This document shows, one piece after another, positions 10,282-21,404 of a stretch of DNA of 64,000 bases (its first letter is position 1; each line of letters starts with the position of its first letter). A model generated the notes under the pieces. That model was not told the DNA's origin. It searched no databases and was given only the letters and a program-made list of their open reading frames with translations. The translations under genes were made by a program, and so were the position numbers. This stretch comes from Clonostachys chloroleuca (Eukaryota; Ascomycota; Sordariomycetes; Hypocreales; Bionectriaceae): positions 5,022,001-5,086,000 of the forward strand of contig JBANAY010000001.1 of the NCBI GenBank assembly GCA_037952775.1, written 5' to 3'.

Positions 10282-12657
10282 ATGGCTTTCCAGGGTCATT
10301 CCAAAATGATTGAGGACAATCCTATAGGAAATGGTCTTGATACCTTCCGTGCTTTGTTTGATTCGATCTGTGAAGAAAGGGGTATCTCCCGCTCACAGAG
10401 CGCCTTGGATCAGCTTGACCAAGAAGGTAAGTGTCAAGACAGCCTCTCTGCAAGATATTATTTAACGTTTTCAGATATTCAGGATCTTGCATCTAGCCTT
10501 CTATCAGCGCTTCAAATACTCCCGGTCACCCGCCTTCTACCGTCGAACACAGGGCGTAATACCCTCCGAAGCGATCTCCTGACAATCATTTCTGCAGTTG
10601 CATCCAGTAGCTTTGACTTCGACCGTATTAAACCACTACTACGATCTGCTCTTACCGGTGAATACGACGATGCACTTATCTGGAAACAAGTCTACGATGC
10701 CGTCACCGAATCTACTCCACCTCCTCGACCGGTAGCCTCCTCCATCCAGCAAACCCCTTGGCTACGCAACACCAGCAGCTTCGCCAACTCGTCTGAACAT
10801 CGCAAATACGTGGATGATGTGCTCAAAGAGGAGCTTGGCCCTATGTATGTCGGGCTCCGTGACTTCCACGACACATACTTCAAAGGGGTGGCCGACCTGG
10901 AGACAGCATCTAAGGCATTCTTTGCCGAGTGTCAAGCAGGCAGCAACCCGCGCTTTGATAATGGCTGGAGTGGATGGCCCGAAAAGGCAAAGCAGGAAGA
11001 TGTGCTGCGGTGGTTCTCAGACTTCAGCGGAAACCTGGCGGCATTTGCGGAGCGTAGAAAATCAGTACCGACTCGTAAACGAAGACCACTGGCGAAACCG
11101 AACGAGCCAATTGACGGCTCTGTAGGGACACGAAAGATGGACGTGGGCTTTGTGAATGATCCTGAAGCCAGCAAGGATTCGCGGTGCCACTGGTCTCAGA
11201 TCCTCGTGCCAGGGGAGCTCAAGAGCAATCCGTCCGCCGACAAAGCCTCAGAGGCATGGCTTGATCTGGGAAGGTACGCAAGGGAAGTGCTTGCCGCTCA
11301 GGACACTCGTCGCTTTGTCTTGGGCTTCACTATATGCGGGTCTCTCATGCGAATATGGGCGTTTGACCGGCTTGGGGGCATCGCATCCGAGCAATTCGAC
11401 ATAAACAAGGATGGGCTGCGGTTTGTATTCACAGTTCTTGGGTTTTTTTGGATGAACGAAGGGCAGCTTGGGTATGATCCAACCATCATGACAGCAAATA
11501 AGGAGCGTCTCATTGAAATCACGCGGAACGGTTCAACAGAGCGAATCATTATCGACGGCGTGATGCAGCGCGCACGTTGCATAGCTGGCCGGGCGACGAC
11601 TTGCTGGAAAGCCCATCGAGAAGGGAAGCCAGAAATGCCACTTGTTGTCAAGGACTCGTGGCAGTTTTCGGAACGCGATGAAGAAGGAGAACTGTTACAA
11701 GAAGCGACTAGCAAAGGCGTTGTCAATGTGGCCCGGTACTACCACCACGAGACAGTAACGGTTCACGGGAAGGATGACGAGATCCGGGGCAATATCCGAG
11801 GAGGACTGGACATCACAAAAGCGGCAAACTACAGGCGCGAACGTCCGACTCGTTTGAACAACAACCCGGCTGGGACGCCACGGAATGGCCGCTACAGCAG
11901 TCGGAAGCGGTCATCTAGCCAAACCGGCGCTTCTTATCCTCCCAGCAAACGATCCTGCTCCACGTCTCCAACCAAGGCTGCCAGTACCCTACCAAATCGA
12001 GTGCGTCGGCGAGTCATCCTGAGAGACTATGGAAAACCGATATACAAGGCGAGCTCCCGGTCGGCTCTGCTTGCTGCTCTTGAGGGCTGTATCGAGGGAC
12101 ACGAGTCCTTATATAAGGCGGGTTTCTTGCACAGAGATATCTCAATCAACAATCTCATGATTAACGAGGACAATGACAATCCCTCCTGGCCCTCATTTTT
12201 AATCGATCTGGACCTTGCTATTAAAGAGCAGCGAGAAGGGGTCTCAGGAGCCAAGGGGAAAACGGGTACGAGGGCTTTTATGGGAATTGGCACACTTCTA
12301 GGCGAGCAGCACTCCTTCATGCACGACCTCGAGTCATTTTTCTGGGTACTTTTCTGGATATGCATCCACTATGATGGTCCCAGCAAGGGAAGGGTTGTTC
12401 GTGATTATGATAGGTGGAATTCTGTTGGCACTGAAGAATTAGCTAAGCTGAAGAAAGGGGAAGTGTCTGACGAGGGAGATTTTCTTAAAATCGCAGAGGC
12501 AAACTTTACACCTTACTATCGCCCGTTGGTTCAGTGGGTCAATAGATTGCGCAGGAAGGTGTTTCCAAATGGCGAGAGGTGGAAGAAGCCAAGTGAAGAA
12601 CTGTATTCATTGATGAAGGGGATCCTCCACGAGGCCCGGAAGGATCCAAATGTATGA
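10282..12657 (+). CDS. FunK1-type fungal protein kinase, intact copy
   Basis: Exons 10282-10426 and 10475-12657 give a protein of 775 residues. The 48-base intron has donor GTAAGT and acceptor TTTTCAG. It is a multiple of three and lacks stops, so the frame stays open if it is retained. The ATG at 10282 was chosen over upstream non-ATG codons. The kinase signatures lie in the C-terminal half: VVKDSW with a candidate ATP-binding Lys near residue 441, HRDISINN at about 601-608 (catalytic Asp near 603), LIDLDLA near 624-630 as the magnesium-binding region, and GTRAFMGIG after it. A basic linker (about 525-560) separates the two halves. FunK1 proteins are fungal-specific protein-kinase-like enzymes of unknown substrate. 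This is the only unbroken copy among five FunK1 segments in the window. Confidence 0.88.
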   Translation: MAFQGHSKMIEDNPIGNGLDTFRALFDSICEERGISRSQSALDQLDQEGKCQDSLSARYYLTFSDIQDLASSLLSALQILPVTRLLPSNTGRNTLRSDLLTIISAVASSSFDFDRIKPLLRSALTGEYDDALIWKQVYDAVTESTPPPRPVASSIQQTPWLRNTSSFANSSEHRKYVDDVLKEELGPMYVGLRDFHDTYFKGVADLETASKAFFAECQAGSNPRFDNGWSGWPEKAKQEDVLRWFSDFSGNLAAFAERRKSVPTRKRRPLAKPNEPIDGSVGTRKMDVGFVNDPEASKDSRCHWSQILVPGELKSNPSADKASEAWLDLGRYAREVLAAQDTRRFVLGFTICGSLMRIWAFDRLGGIASEQFDINKDGLRFVFTVLGFFWMNEGQLGYDPTIMTANKERLIEITRNGSTERIIIDGVMQRARCIAGRATTCWKAHREGKPEMPLVVKDSWQFSERDEEGELLQEATSKGVVNVARYYHHETVTVHGKDDEIRGNIRGGLDITKAANYRRERPTRLNNNPAGTPRNGRYSSRKRSSSQTGASYPPSKRSCSTSPTKAASTLPNRVRRRVILRDYGKPIYKASSRSALLAALEGCIEGHESLYKAGFLHRDISINNLMINEDNDNPSWPSFLIDLDLAIKEQREGVSGAKGKTGTRAFMGIGTLLGEQHSFMHDLESFFWVLFWICIHYDGPSKGRVVRDYDRWNSVGTEELAKLKKGEVSDEGDFLKIAEANFTPYYRPLVQWVNRLRRKVFPNGERWKKPSEELYSLMKGILHEARKDPNV

Positions 12658-13560
12658 GTTGATAGGGGTTTAACTGTAATCAGTCACATTAAATATTGGT
12701 CTAGATACATAGCAATAATACATAGAGAAATATTAGAGTGCATCATGATTTTATTCAATGGCAAATTTTATGGATCTGAAAGTGCCTCGAACGGGCCTCT
12801 CATTTCCATAAAATAACGCTAGAAAAGGATTGCAAACCACCGCCTCAACACGGTTTTGATCGAAGGATCTGAGTGTCGGGAAGTTGGGCCGCGATTTGGT
12901 GAACACTGTTACATCAACCCGGACATCGGTAGATAGATTATCCGATGCCCTTGGGCTGACTCATCCTATAGCTCTTGCCAACTCATCCACAGGGGAAGGA
13001 AACCGTACTCGTTGCACTCTTAGGGGGTTTATAAATATAGGATGTCGCGCCGAGCCCCAGCGCAGATTTTTAGTTCCACCTATCCCGACGATTGCATGGC
13101 ACAAATTGAGCTCTAAGTCTGATTCGCGCTGTAGGGTAGGTAGCTACTGGCAATGCAGGGGTGCGTCGGTGCCTAACTTTGACAACGGGCCCAACCACCC
13201 GCACTGTTTTCTCCTACTTCTTACTTCTCAGCTTCGAGTATTTACCTGAGAAATTATCCTTTGAGTTACCATCATTAATTGCGCCCCTCCTACTGCATGC
13301 CATACCCCATAGCAGATCAGGTATCCGTATACAGCTCTCCTAAATGTAGGCGAGTTTTTAGTATTTATTCCAACACCCTCTTACGCAAGAAGAAAGCCAT
13401 TCGCAGCGTTGTTAAACAATATGGACTAGCTGTTTTCCCTTTCTCTACCGATGAACTGGTTAGCATCATACAATATCTGCTACGGGAAGGCGTATTCAGC
13501 TCCAACGCCGTAGCTAGGACGAGGTTTCCAGTACTCTTTCGACCACTTGCATCACCTCCT

Positions 13561-14367
13561 ATGACTCCCTTATTACCAAGTCAAGCATCTTCCAGTATGG
13601 CAGATTTTATGGAATCGCTGAATAAGTAACTTGCCTATTCTGTCCCTGGCTTCTTCGTATTCTAATTCTGAATAAGGGCGCTGTTGACGGGCATCTACTC
13701 TGACCTTGAACTCGTATCCGCTAAAAAGACCTATGCTGCACACCGCGTCATTGTCTGTCTTCGGTCTTCGGTTATTTCCAAGTCTTGCGACTTTAAGGAT
13801 GTCTGTGCCATTAGGGACGATTCAGGCGTCTGCGGGAAGGTTGAACCCCTCGCCTTTAACTTTCTGGACGACGACCCGCAGTCAGTTGACTGTGTTGTTC
13901 AGTATTTCTACGGGTTAGATTATAAAAGGCCTGACTCCACGTTTGGCCTAAACGCTGGCGCTGAAGAAATACAGAGCGGCGAGACTGCTGAGCCTATAGA
14001 CATCGCTGATTCCGATGACTCTGACTTGGTGCTGCATGTCAAAGTATATGCACTTGCTGAGAAATATGACATACCTCCTCTTAAGGAACTGTCATTGAGT
14101 AAATTCGAAGAAGCAGTCCGAAAATACTGGAAATCCGATCACTTTTCAAATGCTGCACGAGAAGCGTACACATCAACTGTGCAGGAAGATGAAGGGATGC
14201 GAACTGCTGTTGTCAAAACATTTTATGCTCATGAAGAATTACTAGATAAGGAGCATATGCGGGAGCTGCTCCAGGAATTGCCGCAGCTGACATACGACTT
14301 ACTGATTCATCATCACAAACGCAAGGAAAGAAGCATGAATCTATTCGGTAATCGCACTTTCAGTTAG
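13561..14367 (+). CDS. BTB/POZ domain protein
   Basis: Exon 1 ends at 13625 and exon 2 is 13677-14367, across a 51-base intron with a TTCTAATTCTG branch region. The most likely start is the ATG at 13597 (239 residues); an in-frame ATG at 13561 would add 12. The N-terminal half is a BTB fold: ALLTGIYSDLEL, then YAAHRVIVCLRSSV, then a hydrophobic VDCVVQYFYGLDY helix. The C-terminal part (LHVKVYALAEKYDIPPLKEL onward) resembles the helical extension seen in many short fungal BTB proteins. Such proteins are usually dimerising adaptors, often of CUL3 ubiquitin ligases. This one has no further domain, so its partner is unknown. Confidence 0.8.
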
Positions 14368-14670
14368 TTGGACGCTGTGTTTATTGGAAATATTCCTATT
14401 GTCACTCATCTGTTGCACCTGTCCTATCTTTTATCCCAGCCAATATTATCATTCATCTTGCTCTCTTACACTTCTTATATCCTCTACTCTGACATCCTGC
14501 CTGTAACTTCCCGATTCTCTCTGGTATGCTAGGCACAATGGTAACACTCAAAGAGCGTGCAGACATGGTCAATGAGCGCTTTCGTCGTCCGGCGCAGTGT
14601 CGTCCTTGACGCCTTGAGGTAATAATTGCGCAAAACTTATAACATGAGCTTGCTGCAATAGCGATGTGCG

Positions 14671-14893
14671 CGCTTTGTAGTTCCTGGATTCCCTGTGCTC
14701 AATGTTATTGATTTGCATTTACCCGCTGGTCACATGAGAAGAAACCGATTACGAGCACTACTCTGCACCCTCCAATTTTCTTCAAATAGGTCACCAGGCT
14801 CTGTGACTCGACCCGGTTTTGGCGCTGATGACAACATTGCTCGATATTCATATGGCCCAAATGCAGAATGGTCTATAAAGGCCCTGGACCCAT
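14671..14893 (+). repeat. dispersed repeat A, copy 2
   Basis: Second copy of the repeat at 7602-7750, with an additional block of about 75 bases before the shared CTGGACCC end. Confidence 0.65.
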
Positions 14894-15990
14894 TATCTCT
14901 ATTGAGGCCTGTACCTCCATGATCAAATAGACAATGGCGAGGTGCCTCAGTGACAGAGGTACACCTGTATTTTATCCGTTGTGGATGTTAGATTAAGTCA
15001 AGCAAATGTTTTCAGCTCACTGCTATGATGAGAGCAAGTTGTGCCAGTATGAGAGTAGGCAGTGGTGGAAACATTGGAAATTAGAAAACGACAACTTGTA
15101 TCATCTTTCTCCTCTATCAACCACGTGTAATACGATGAGCCCAAGGAGGAAAGAAATGAAATAGCTTCAGGACTTCCTGGGAAGTCAAGGAGGTCTCTTC
15201 CCAGGAGCAGTAGTAGCTTGTGGCGTCGTGGCTTGTACCATTGATGCAAAGGATGACAGTGGCCGTGCAGGGGCGTCCGTCAGTTCAGTTCTAGACTGCC
15301 TCACTGATTGTGGCGAATTATATAGCCCCTTGTGTTTGTGGCCGAAGAGGCTACAGTCCATCGCGTGCAGGGCGGTGCTCTCATCCATAAACATTAATAT
15401 ACTAGATGACCTTCGACCGAGGTTTCTCTCCATTGTCAATAAACGGTTGCCCAGATGTCGCTCCGTTGATCCAGACCGGTAAATCAGGCGAGAGAGCATC
15501 TCTAAAACAGCTCAACTCACCTCATATTTAATCATTGTTGTTTCCAAGAACATGCTCAGTATGCCAATACAGGACTCGCCTTGGCGGCCAGCACAACGAA
15601 TGTCAGCCGTCACCGATCTCGCATAACACCAACTGGAGCGGAGAGCTGTGGTAAGCATCTACATCGAGCCTAGTCAAACAGTCTCAAGGCTGAGACACTC
15701 TTCCAGTAGAAGCTCGGCTCAGAGAAAGTGGATGAAGGTGGTCTGCAGTGTTAGGAAGCCAAGCCGAGCCCCGATTTCCCATACGCGAGCATTGCATGAC
15801 GAGTCCTTCTTGCTGGCGGCCCTGGGTAAGGCAGATCGAGTTACATAGCCTACTGCCAGCTTAGGAATGATGGCTATAAGAACTATACTCGGTATGCCAA
15901 ATATGGGCGATGACGGATGGCCAGCTTGCAGAGAGAGGAAGATCCAGCGAGGCAGACTCGCTTTATATGACAGGCGTGTAGAGAGAAGGG

Positions 15991-15999
15991 TATAAATAT
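15991..15999 (+). promoter_or_regulatory. TATA-like box upstream of the Ulp1-like gene
   Basis: TATAAATAT lies about 107 bases before the ATG at 16106, at a plausible promoter distance. The assignment rests on motif and position only. Confidence 0.45.
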
Positions 16000-16105
16000 C
16001 AGGCCAGCCCCCGACCTCCTGGCGACAGCACTTCCATCTCTAAACTATTCCATTCAGCATTATTTCCAAGTGATATCCTCTCAACCGAAGCCCTCCCGCC
16101 GCAAT

Positions 16106-18595
16106 ATGTCGCCCTCTAAATCCACGAGGTCCTGGAAGCCCCTTCCCCCCACTGGAAGGCGCAAGCTTCGAGGCAGGACCCCTCGACGTCCTTTGATGGA
16201 GGCCCTTACACCCGAGCCAGATGACTTGTCCTCTTCACAGGAAGAAGTCACACACGCAGAAAAGATGTTGGTGGAGCACCTTCGCTTGCCTCTGAATTTA
16301 CATAGCATGCTCAACGCCATCCTCCAACTACCAGAGGCATCGGGTGCATCGCACGCATTAGATGATAATCTCAGAGCAGCGTTGAACAAAAAGTCGGTCC
16401 AAGAGCAACAAAGAATCCGATGGTTTGCCGATATCCTGCATCACCATTGCGAGGTGCTCTCTACCGGATTCCCTCAGAAGTCGAAGGATTGCCACAGTAA
16501 CGAGGCAGAGATGAATGACGAAAAAGAAGAGGGATCATCCCCTGACTCGTCTCCTCGACAACCTCCCTCTAATCAAGCACCACCTATGCACAATCCTGCT
16601 GAGACTCCCGATGAAAATAGCCAGGAAGAGGACAAGAAAGAGCCACCAAGTTCTTCAGTCCAGCGAATAGAAGACGTGGCCCCTCACGACACCCCGGCGG
16701 TCGCACGTCAGGAGAGGCAAGCTTGCAAGTCTGGCCAGCCCAGCGCCCAGCCCTCGGGTACTAAGAAGGAAGAGTCAATGCAATCTCCACCTGAGCAAAT
16801 AAAGGACGGCGTTGTCTCCCACACCAGCACGGCGGTCGCATCTCAGGAGGGAAAGGGTTGCGGGTCCAGCCAGCCCAGTACTCAGCCCTCAGGTACCGAG
16901 GAGGAGTCAATGCAATCTCTACCCGAACAAATAAAAGAGGTAGTCTCTCACACCAGCACAGCGGTCGCACGTCAGGGGAGAAAGGCCTCGGGTACTGAGA
17001 AGCCAGTCCTTTTAGAAACGGAGCCTAAAAGTACATCAGAGACGAAGGCCAACACCACAGAAACGACCAGTACCACAACCCCCCAAAGGAAACCGCTACC
17101 AGGACAGGCAAAGCAGGCAAAGCAAGCCACATGGGACACCTTGGATCTGAGTCTGGTTAAGAAGCCTGTTCAGGAGCTTATCAATGCGAGTTGGAAGCGG
17201 GTTAGTTCGTTCTGCTCCCAAGGCCAACGTATAGCTACTGAAACACACGACGCACTCCTTTCCGTGATTCAATCGAAGCACGAGGAGAATCTCGCTTGGT
17301 CAGATGGTTCCGAGTGGAGGTCATTGCTCGAGGCAGGGCACACTGAACAATGGCAAGGGACTTTTCGCCATGCGTTGATTGTCATGGGATTCACTCGATG
17401 GCATGCATCCCAGGTCAGCATCCTTCGGGCCGACAGTAAGATGAACAAGCGAGAGGCGTCAAGTGAGGTGACTAACAGGATCGTCGGTACTGAACCCAAG
17501 GATGCCAAACGGATGGAAGAATGGCTCCGACAACGGAAGAACATTTCTACAGATCTCGATCGAGGACGCAAATGGATTAAGCTAACGGACGAATTCGGGT
17601 TGGGGATCTTCCTGGAGAATCCTTGGTAAGATATGTGAAAGTCTTCGATACTGAATAAGCTAACTTTAGCTAGGCAATTGGCCAAGGCTTCCAAGAATAC
17701 CTTGGACACGTTGATAAATGAATTGCCGAACTGTTCGGAGAGAATATCGCTTTTGCAATTACTCACAGAGCAAATGACTCTGCTCCAGGAGAATGGAAAA
17801 ATGGACGAAAAGAGTTTCCTCAAGGGGTTGAGAAGCAAAAGACTACCACAACCCATTCAAGTGAGGGGCAGATCATCGATAAAGCCCGAGTTCCTCAAGG
17901 ATCGAGCTACAGCCAATACTCTTTTCATCAAGGATCAGAAGATTAGAGTCGACAAGGAGGCAATTGAAGCGCTCAAATCAACAGCCTGGCTGAGTGACAG
18001 TGTTATCCTGGCCTGCCTCCACCTTTGCGACAGACTGCCCTTTGTACGGGTTGGGTTCTCTGTTCCGATCCACCAGCAACAGAATTCTCGCAAAAAGATG
18101 CCACGTCCTTTTGAAATGGCGGTAAAAAAGATCGCAGCATGGCACAAGGAAGCCGACGACTCGGCCAAACTGGTATCATTCTTCCCGCTCTTTCAGAACC
18201 AGAATCATTTCACCCTTCTTGAGGTCAATGAACGAGATGGTTGCATCTACCATTACGACTCTCTTTCTGAGGTGGAAGCGGTCGAATTTGATAGTGAGGC
18301 GCTAGATGGTGAAGTCGGCGACGTTGAGGTTCGTAATGCTATCCATCCAGTTCACAGCCTAAGCTGACAGTTCTGTAGGAAGTATATAAAAACGCGTTCC
18401 CTACTTTTGAGTACATGAAACAGGTATGTCATCATTTTTGGCCCGATTCAGTAGGCTTTGCTAACCTATGTATAGGCAGGGCTACAACATGATGATACCC
18501 ATAGCTGTGGTGCAATTGTGATCAGGCATGCCCGTTATCGGATGATGGGTCTACCTGTCCCATCTGGGAAGCTCGATAGAGCAAGTGCAAAGTAA
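16106..18595 (+). CDS. Ulp1-like C48 cysteine protease with repetitive N-terminus
   Basis: Four exons (16106-17625, 17674-18328, 18379-18423, 18476-18595) give 779 residues; the introns are 48, 50 and 52 bases with CTAAC/CTGAC branch points. The C-terminal domain carries the Ulp1/SENP catalytic set: His near 685 (QNHFTLLEV), Asp near 702 (YHYDSL), Gln near 744 and Cys near 751 (QHDDTHSCG). The His-Asp spacing (17) and Asp-Cys spacing (49) match those I recall for yeast Ulp1, which supports the splice choices. Ulp1-family enzymes remove SUMO or related modifiers. The N-terminal 500 residues are Pro/Ser/Glu-rich with about three repeats of roughly 43 residues (about 190-300). The TAA at 18593 is followed in the same frame by 47 more codons ending in a basic KKRKTGS tail at 18739, so the stop may be premature. 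The substrate is unknown. Confidence 0.8.
16680..17000 (+). repeat. in-frame minisatellite in the Ulp1-like gene
   Basis: Roughly three units of about 130 bases encode repeats of the pattern SHTSTAVA...SQPS.QPSGT...EESMQS.PEQIK. The copies differ by substitutions and by small in-frame indels, so copy number could vary between strains. Confidence 0.7.
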
Positions 18596-18739
18596 TTGAG
18601 GAGTGAAGTACTGGATGTTCTTGCTTCAGCCTGGCAGAGCGAAAAGATAATCAACGCTCCGGAGCCATCAAAAAAACGAACAAATGCTGGTGAGGACGAA
18701 AGGGGCAGCAGTCAAAAGAAACGGAAAACCGGTAGCTAG

Positions 18740-19114
18740 GTGGAGAAGTAGGTCGGAGTGGTATTGTGGTCGGCTGTTTTTCGGCTATCAAGCAACGGCT
18801 CGCAACTTCAGACCGCCCTAGCTACAACCCAGACTCCCTCCTCTCCTATCCTCTGAGTAATAAATCCAGTTACAACAAGCAGCACGATGAAGTCCGCCAT
18901 CACAACCAAACTTCGAGCTCGAATCAAGGAAAGAGAAAAAATTCCAAGCCATGTTCTTAGCGGTTTTAGACAGAATGTCGTCTTCGCAGTGTTAAGAGCC
19001 AGCTGGAGCCAGGTTCCTTGCATGATTTCGCAGGAGTGAAAAGAGCGTTCATATGATTTGATATTGCACTATTAGCGAGAAATTGGTTAGCTCTGTGGTA
19101 ACGTTGTCACTTGA
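18740..19114. other. gap without recognised gene
   Basis: No coding region, RNA gene or repeat could be supported between the end of the possible Ulp1 tail and repeat B copy 2. Confidence 0.5.
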
Positions 19115-19453
19115 ATGCAAGGCCTGAAACTTAGGCTGTTTTGGGGAGTCTTACTATATTTCGCTAATACGCAATTGGTAAAAAGACAAGGCCCAACATG
19201 GTATTCAGAGCGAATGACGACGCTGGCAAGGGGTCGCTGTAACGCTAACTCTGCGTACGCGGTAATGCTTTTTGCGATCCGCCGAATAAGAAAAGCGTTT
19301 TGCGTGGGCGGGGGTTGGCTCTGCGTACGCGAGAGATTGGCCATTCTCGTACGCGACTTTGCGCGGTCCTGTTTGGTGCACTCTGTACGCGTTGGGTCTC
19401 GTACGCAACTCGGCGTACGCAGTTCATGTGATTATTAATTAATTAATTAATTT
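19115..19453 (+). repeat. dispersed repeat B, copy 2 (GTACGC-rich)
   Basis: It matches 8517-8768 at the start (ATGCAAGGCCTGAAACT) and at the end (CGTACGCAACT then GTGATTATTAAT). Compared with copy 1 it has about 80 extra bases in the middle and at least five CGTACG palindromes. It ends in an ATTA tandem. Confidence 0.65.
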
Positions 19454-19724
19454 AAGAGCCATTCCATTATCAGCCTATGGTATCACACGTACGGATGGAC
19501 AATTGAGATCAAATGAGCGCTTGTAATCTATCTAAAGGAGCGACGAAAGCCGGTCTCTTGTGCTAGTGTTCATTCTGCTGATCGTATAGGCAGCAGGATA
19601 CTGCCTGCGATTTAGAATTCATTGCAACCGTGAAGTTATTCACAATAGTTGTGATCCTTACGCTTGGCATATGGTGTGGGTACCTATTGTATGTTTTATC
19701 TCTCTTGGACATAAGCTATAGTAC

Positions 19725-21400
19725 TTGAAAGAAGCTATAGACAGTGCTAGCGAGGTGAGACGCATAGTGCTAGAGAGGCGAGAGGCGTAGTACTAGAGAG
19801 ATGGGAGAAATAGTGCCGAAGAGTGTGTGAGGAATCGAGGTCAAGTAGCGTTCAATTATAGTATAGGCCAAGTTCTATACACAGGATGGAGCGCAAAGAG
19901 ATCAAAAAGAAGGAGAAAATCGGTCTGCCCCTGGCTCAGGGGAAGTATCCAGTACCACGTGCTATCGCACGTGGTTTACAAGTGATCAGGTGGTTTCGTG
20001 ATAGTATGCTTCATTATTGTAGGGCATAAGGTACATACATATAGGAGACTCAAACCGCAACGCGGCTTGTCTAAGAAGAGCCTTGAGGAACGAAGCCTAG
20101 ATTTAGCCATTTTCAACGGGTCATTTACCAAGATTTGGCATGGGTAGTTGGAAGTTCCGGTGGCGGGGTTAGGATTAGTGTATACTGGTCCCATAGCGCA
20201 GGCAAAATGAAACACTGAAATGTGAGATGAACGGCTACGTGGGGGATGAAACAACGGTCGCTGATATGCTGGGGGATGGCTATCTACATTTACGGTTGGG
20301 ATGGGGTCGAGGTTCAATGTCTGATGTCAAGAACAAGGCTGAAGTGAGAGGGGATTCTCTGAGTTATGTAGTCGCTGAGGGAGAGGTAGGTATAGTCGGA
20401 GACTCCGTGAGATCCTCTGTGCGAGGAACGCTCTGTCCGGCCTAGGCCGGCTCAGGCGTAGTTGTATTCCTTCTCGGCGGGTTTGCTGCTTGACTGGCAG
20501 TCTCCGAGTTGTGTGGTCTCTTTGAGGGGGTAGGCAGGGTTTGCCCTACCCTCCCAACGAGTCGATCGCTTCGACGATGATGGAGTAGTGGTCGGAGTCG
20601 GCGTTATCACGGCCAAAGGTGGCCTTAGGAGATAGGCCAAGTCAAGGACTCGAAGGGCTAGAAGATTGGCGTCAGCCGTGCGGCCAGCGGTCCTCGCGGT
20701 GACACAAAGAAAAGCTCCCGGAGGTGGTGTCTTCACTTTTTTGCCAATATCTCGTGTTTTCTAGGGTTAGTGTGTGGACAAGATGGTGAAATGTGGAAGA
20801 CAGATAGCTGACAATCGTAAAAAAGCATCGGTAAGAAAGAATACACTTTGCCTATAGAGAAACAAATATGTAAAATGAATAATTTGAGTGATTGAGGTTG
20901 GGCTGGTTGCAGACACAACATGCGACATTTGCGCTATCAACTGATCTGAGAGGGGGGAAAAAAAAGAACGCGTGGGCGGGGCTTTCAGCGCATGGTGGAC
21001 CAGACACGCGATCACGTGAGTTCGTGACAGTGGGCAGATTTTGAGTCGGCCTACGGCATAAGACCTCTCGTCACTTCGCTTCTCAAGGCACAAAGACCTT
21101 TCGTCACCTCGCTCCTCAAGACATAGTGCTAGAGTTGAGATATTGTAGCACTGGAGAGGTGCGAGGCGTAGTGCTAGGGGGATATCTAGATGAGTCCTCG
21201 GTTCAGATCTGATGAGTGGTTTTGGCAAACCTTGCATTGGTTGGCTAGATATGGGGGCTAGTTAAACAGATGCTATAGATAGCACTCTCAAGGCATTAGG
21301 CGTAGTGCTCCATAGATGCTACACAGATAGTACTACCAAGGCAGCTGGCGTAGTACTCCATAGATGCTATAGATAGTACTACCAAGGCAGTTGGCATAGC
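19725..21400. repeat. degenerate field of TAGTGCTAGAGAGG-like units
   Basis: Scattered copies of a motif close to TAGTGCTAGAGAGG occur at about 19740-19810, 21120-21180 and 21290-21400, becoming the regular array that follows. Between them, 19860-21050 holds no convincing gene; its open frames lack recognisable protein features. Confidence 0.45.
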
Positions 21401-21404
21401 AGTC

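Noticed and set aside
12884..13249. 121-codon frame before the BTB gene
   Set aside because: No conserved feature and no splice path that joins it to the BTB exons.
18592..18629. A fourth intron that would bypass the Ulp1 stop codon
   Set aside because: Only 38 bases, shorter than the other introns, and it would shift the frame of the tail.
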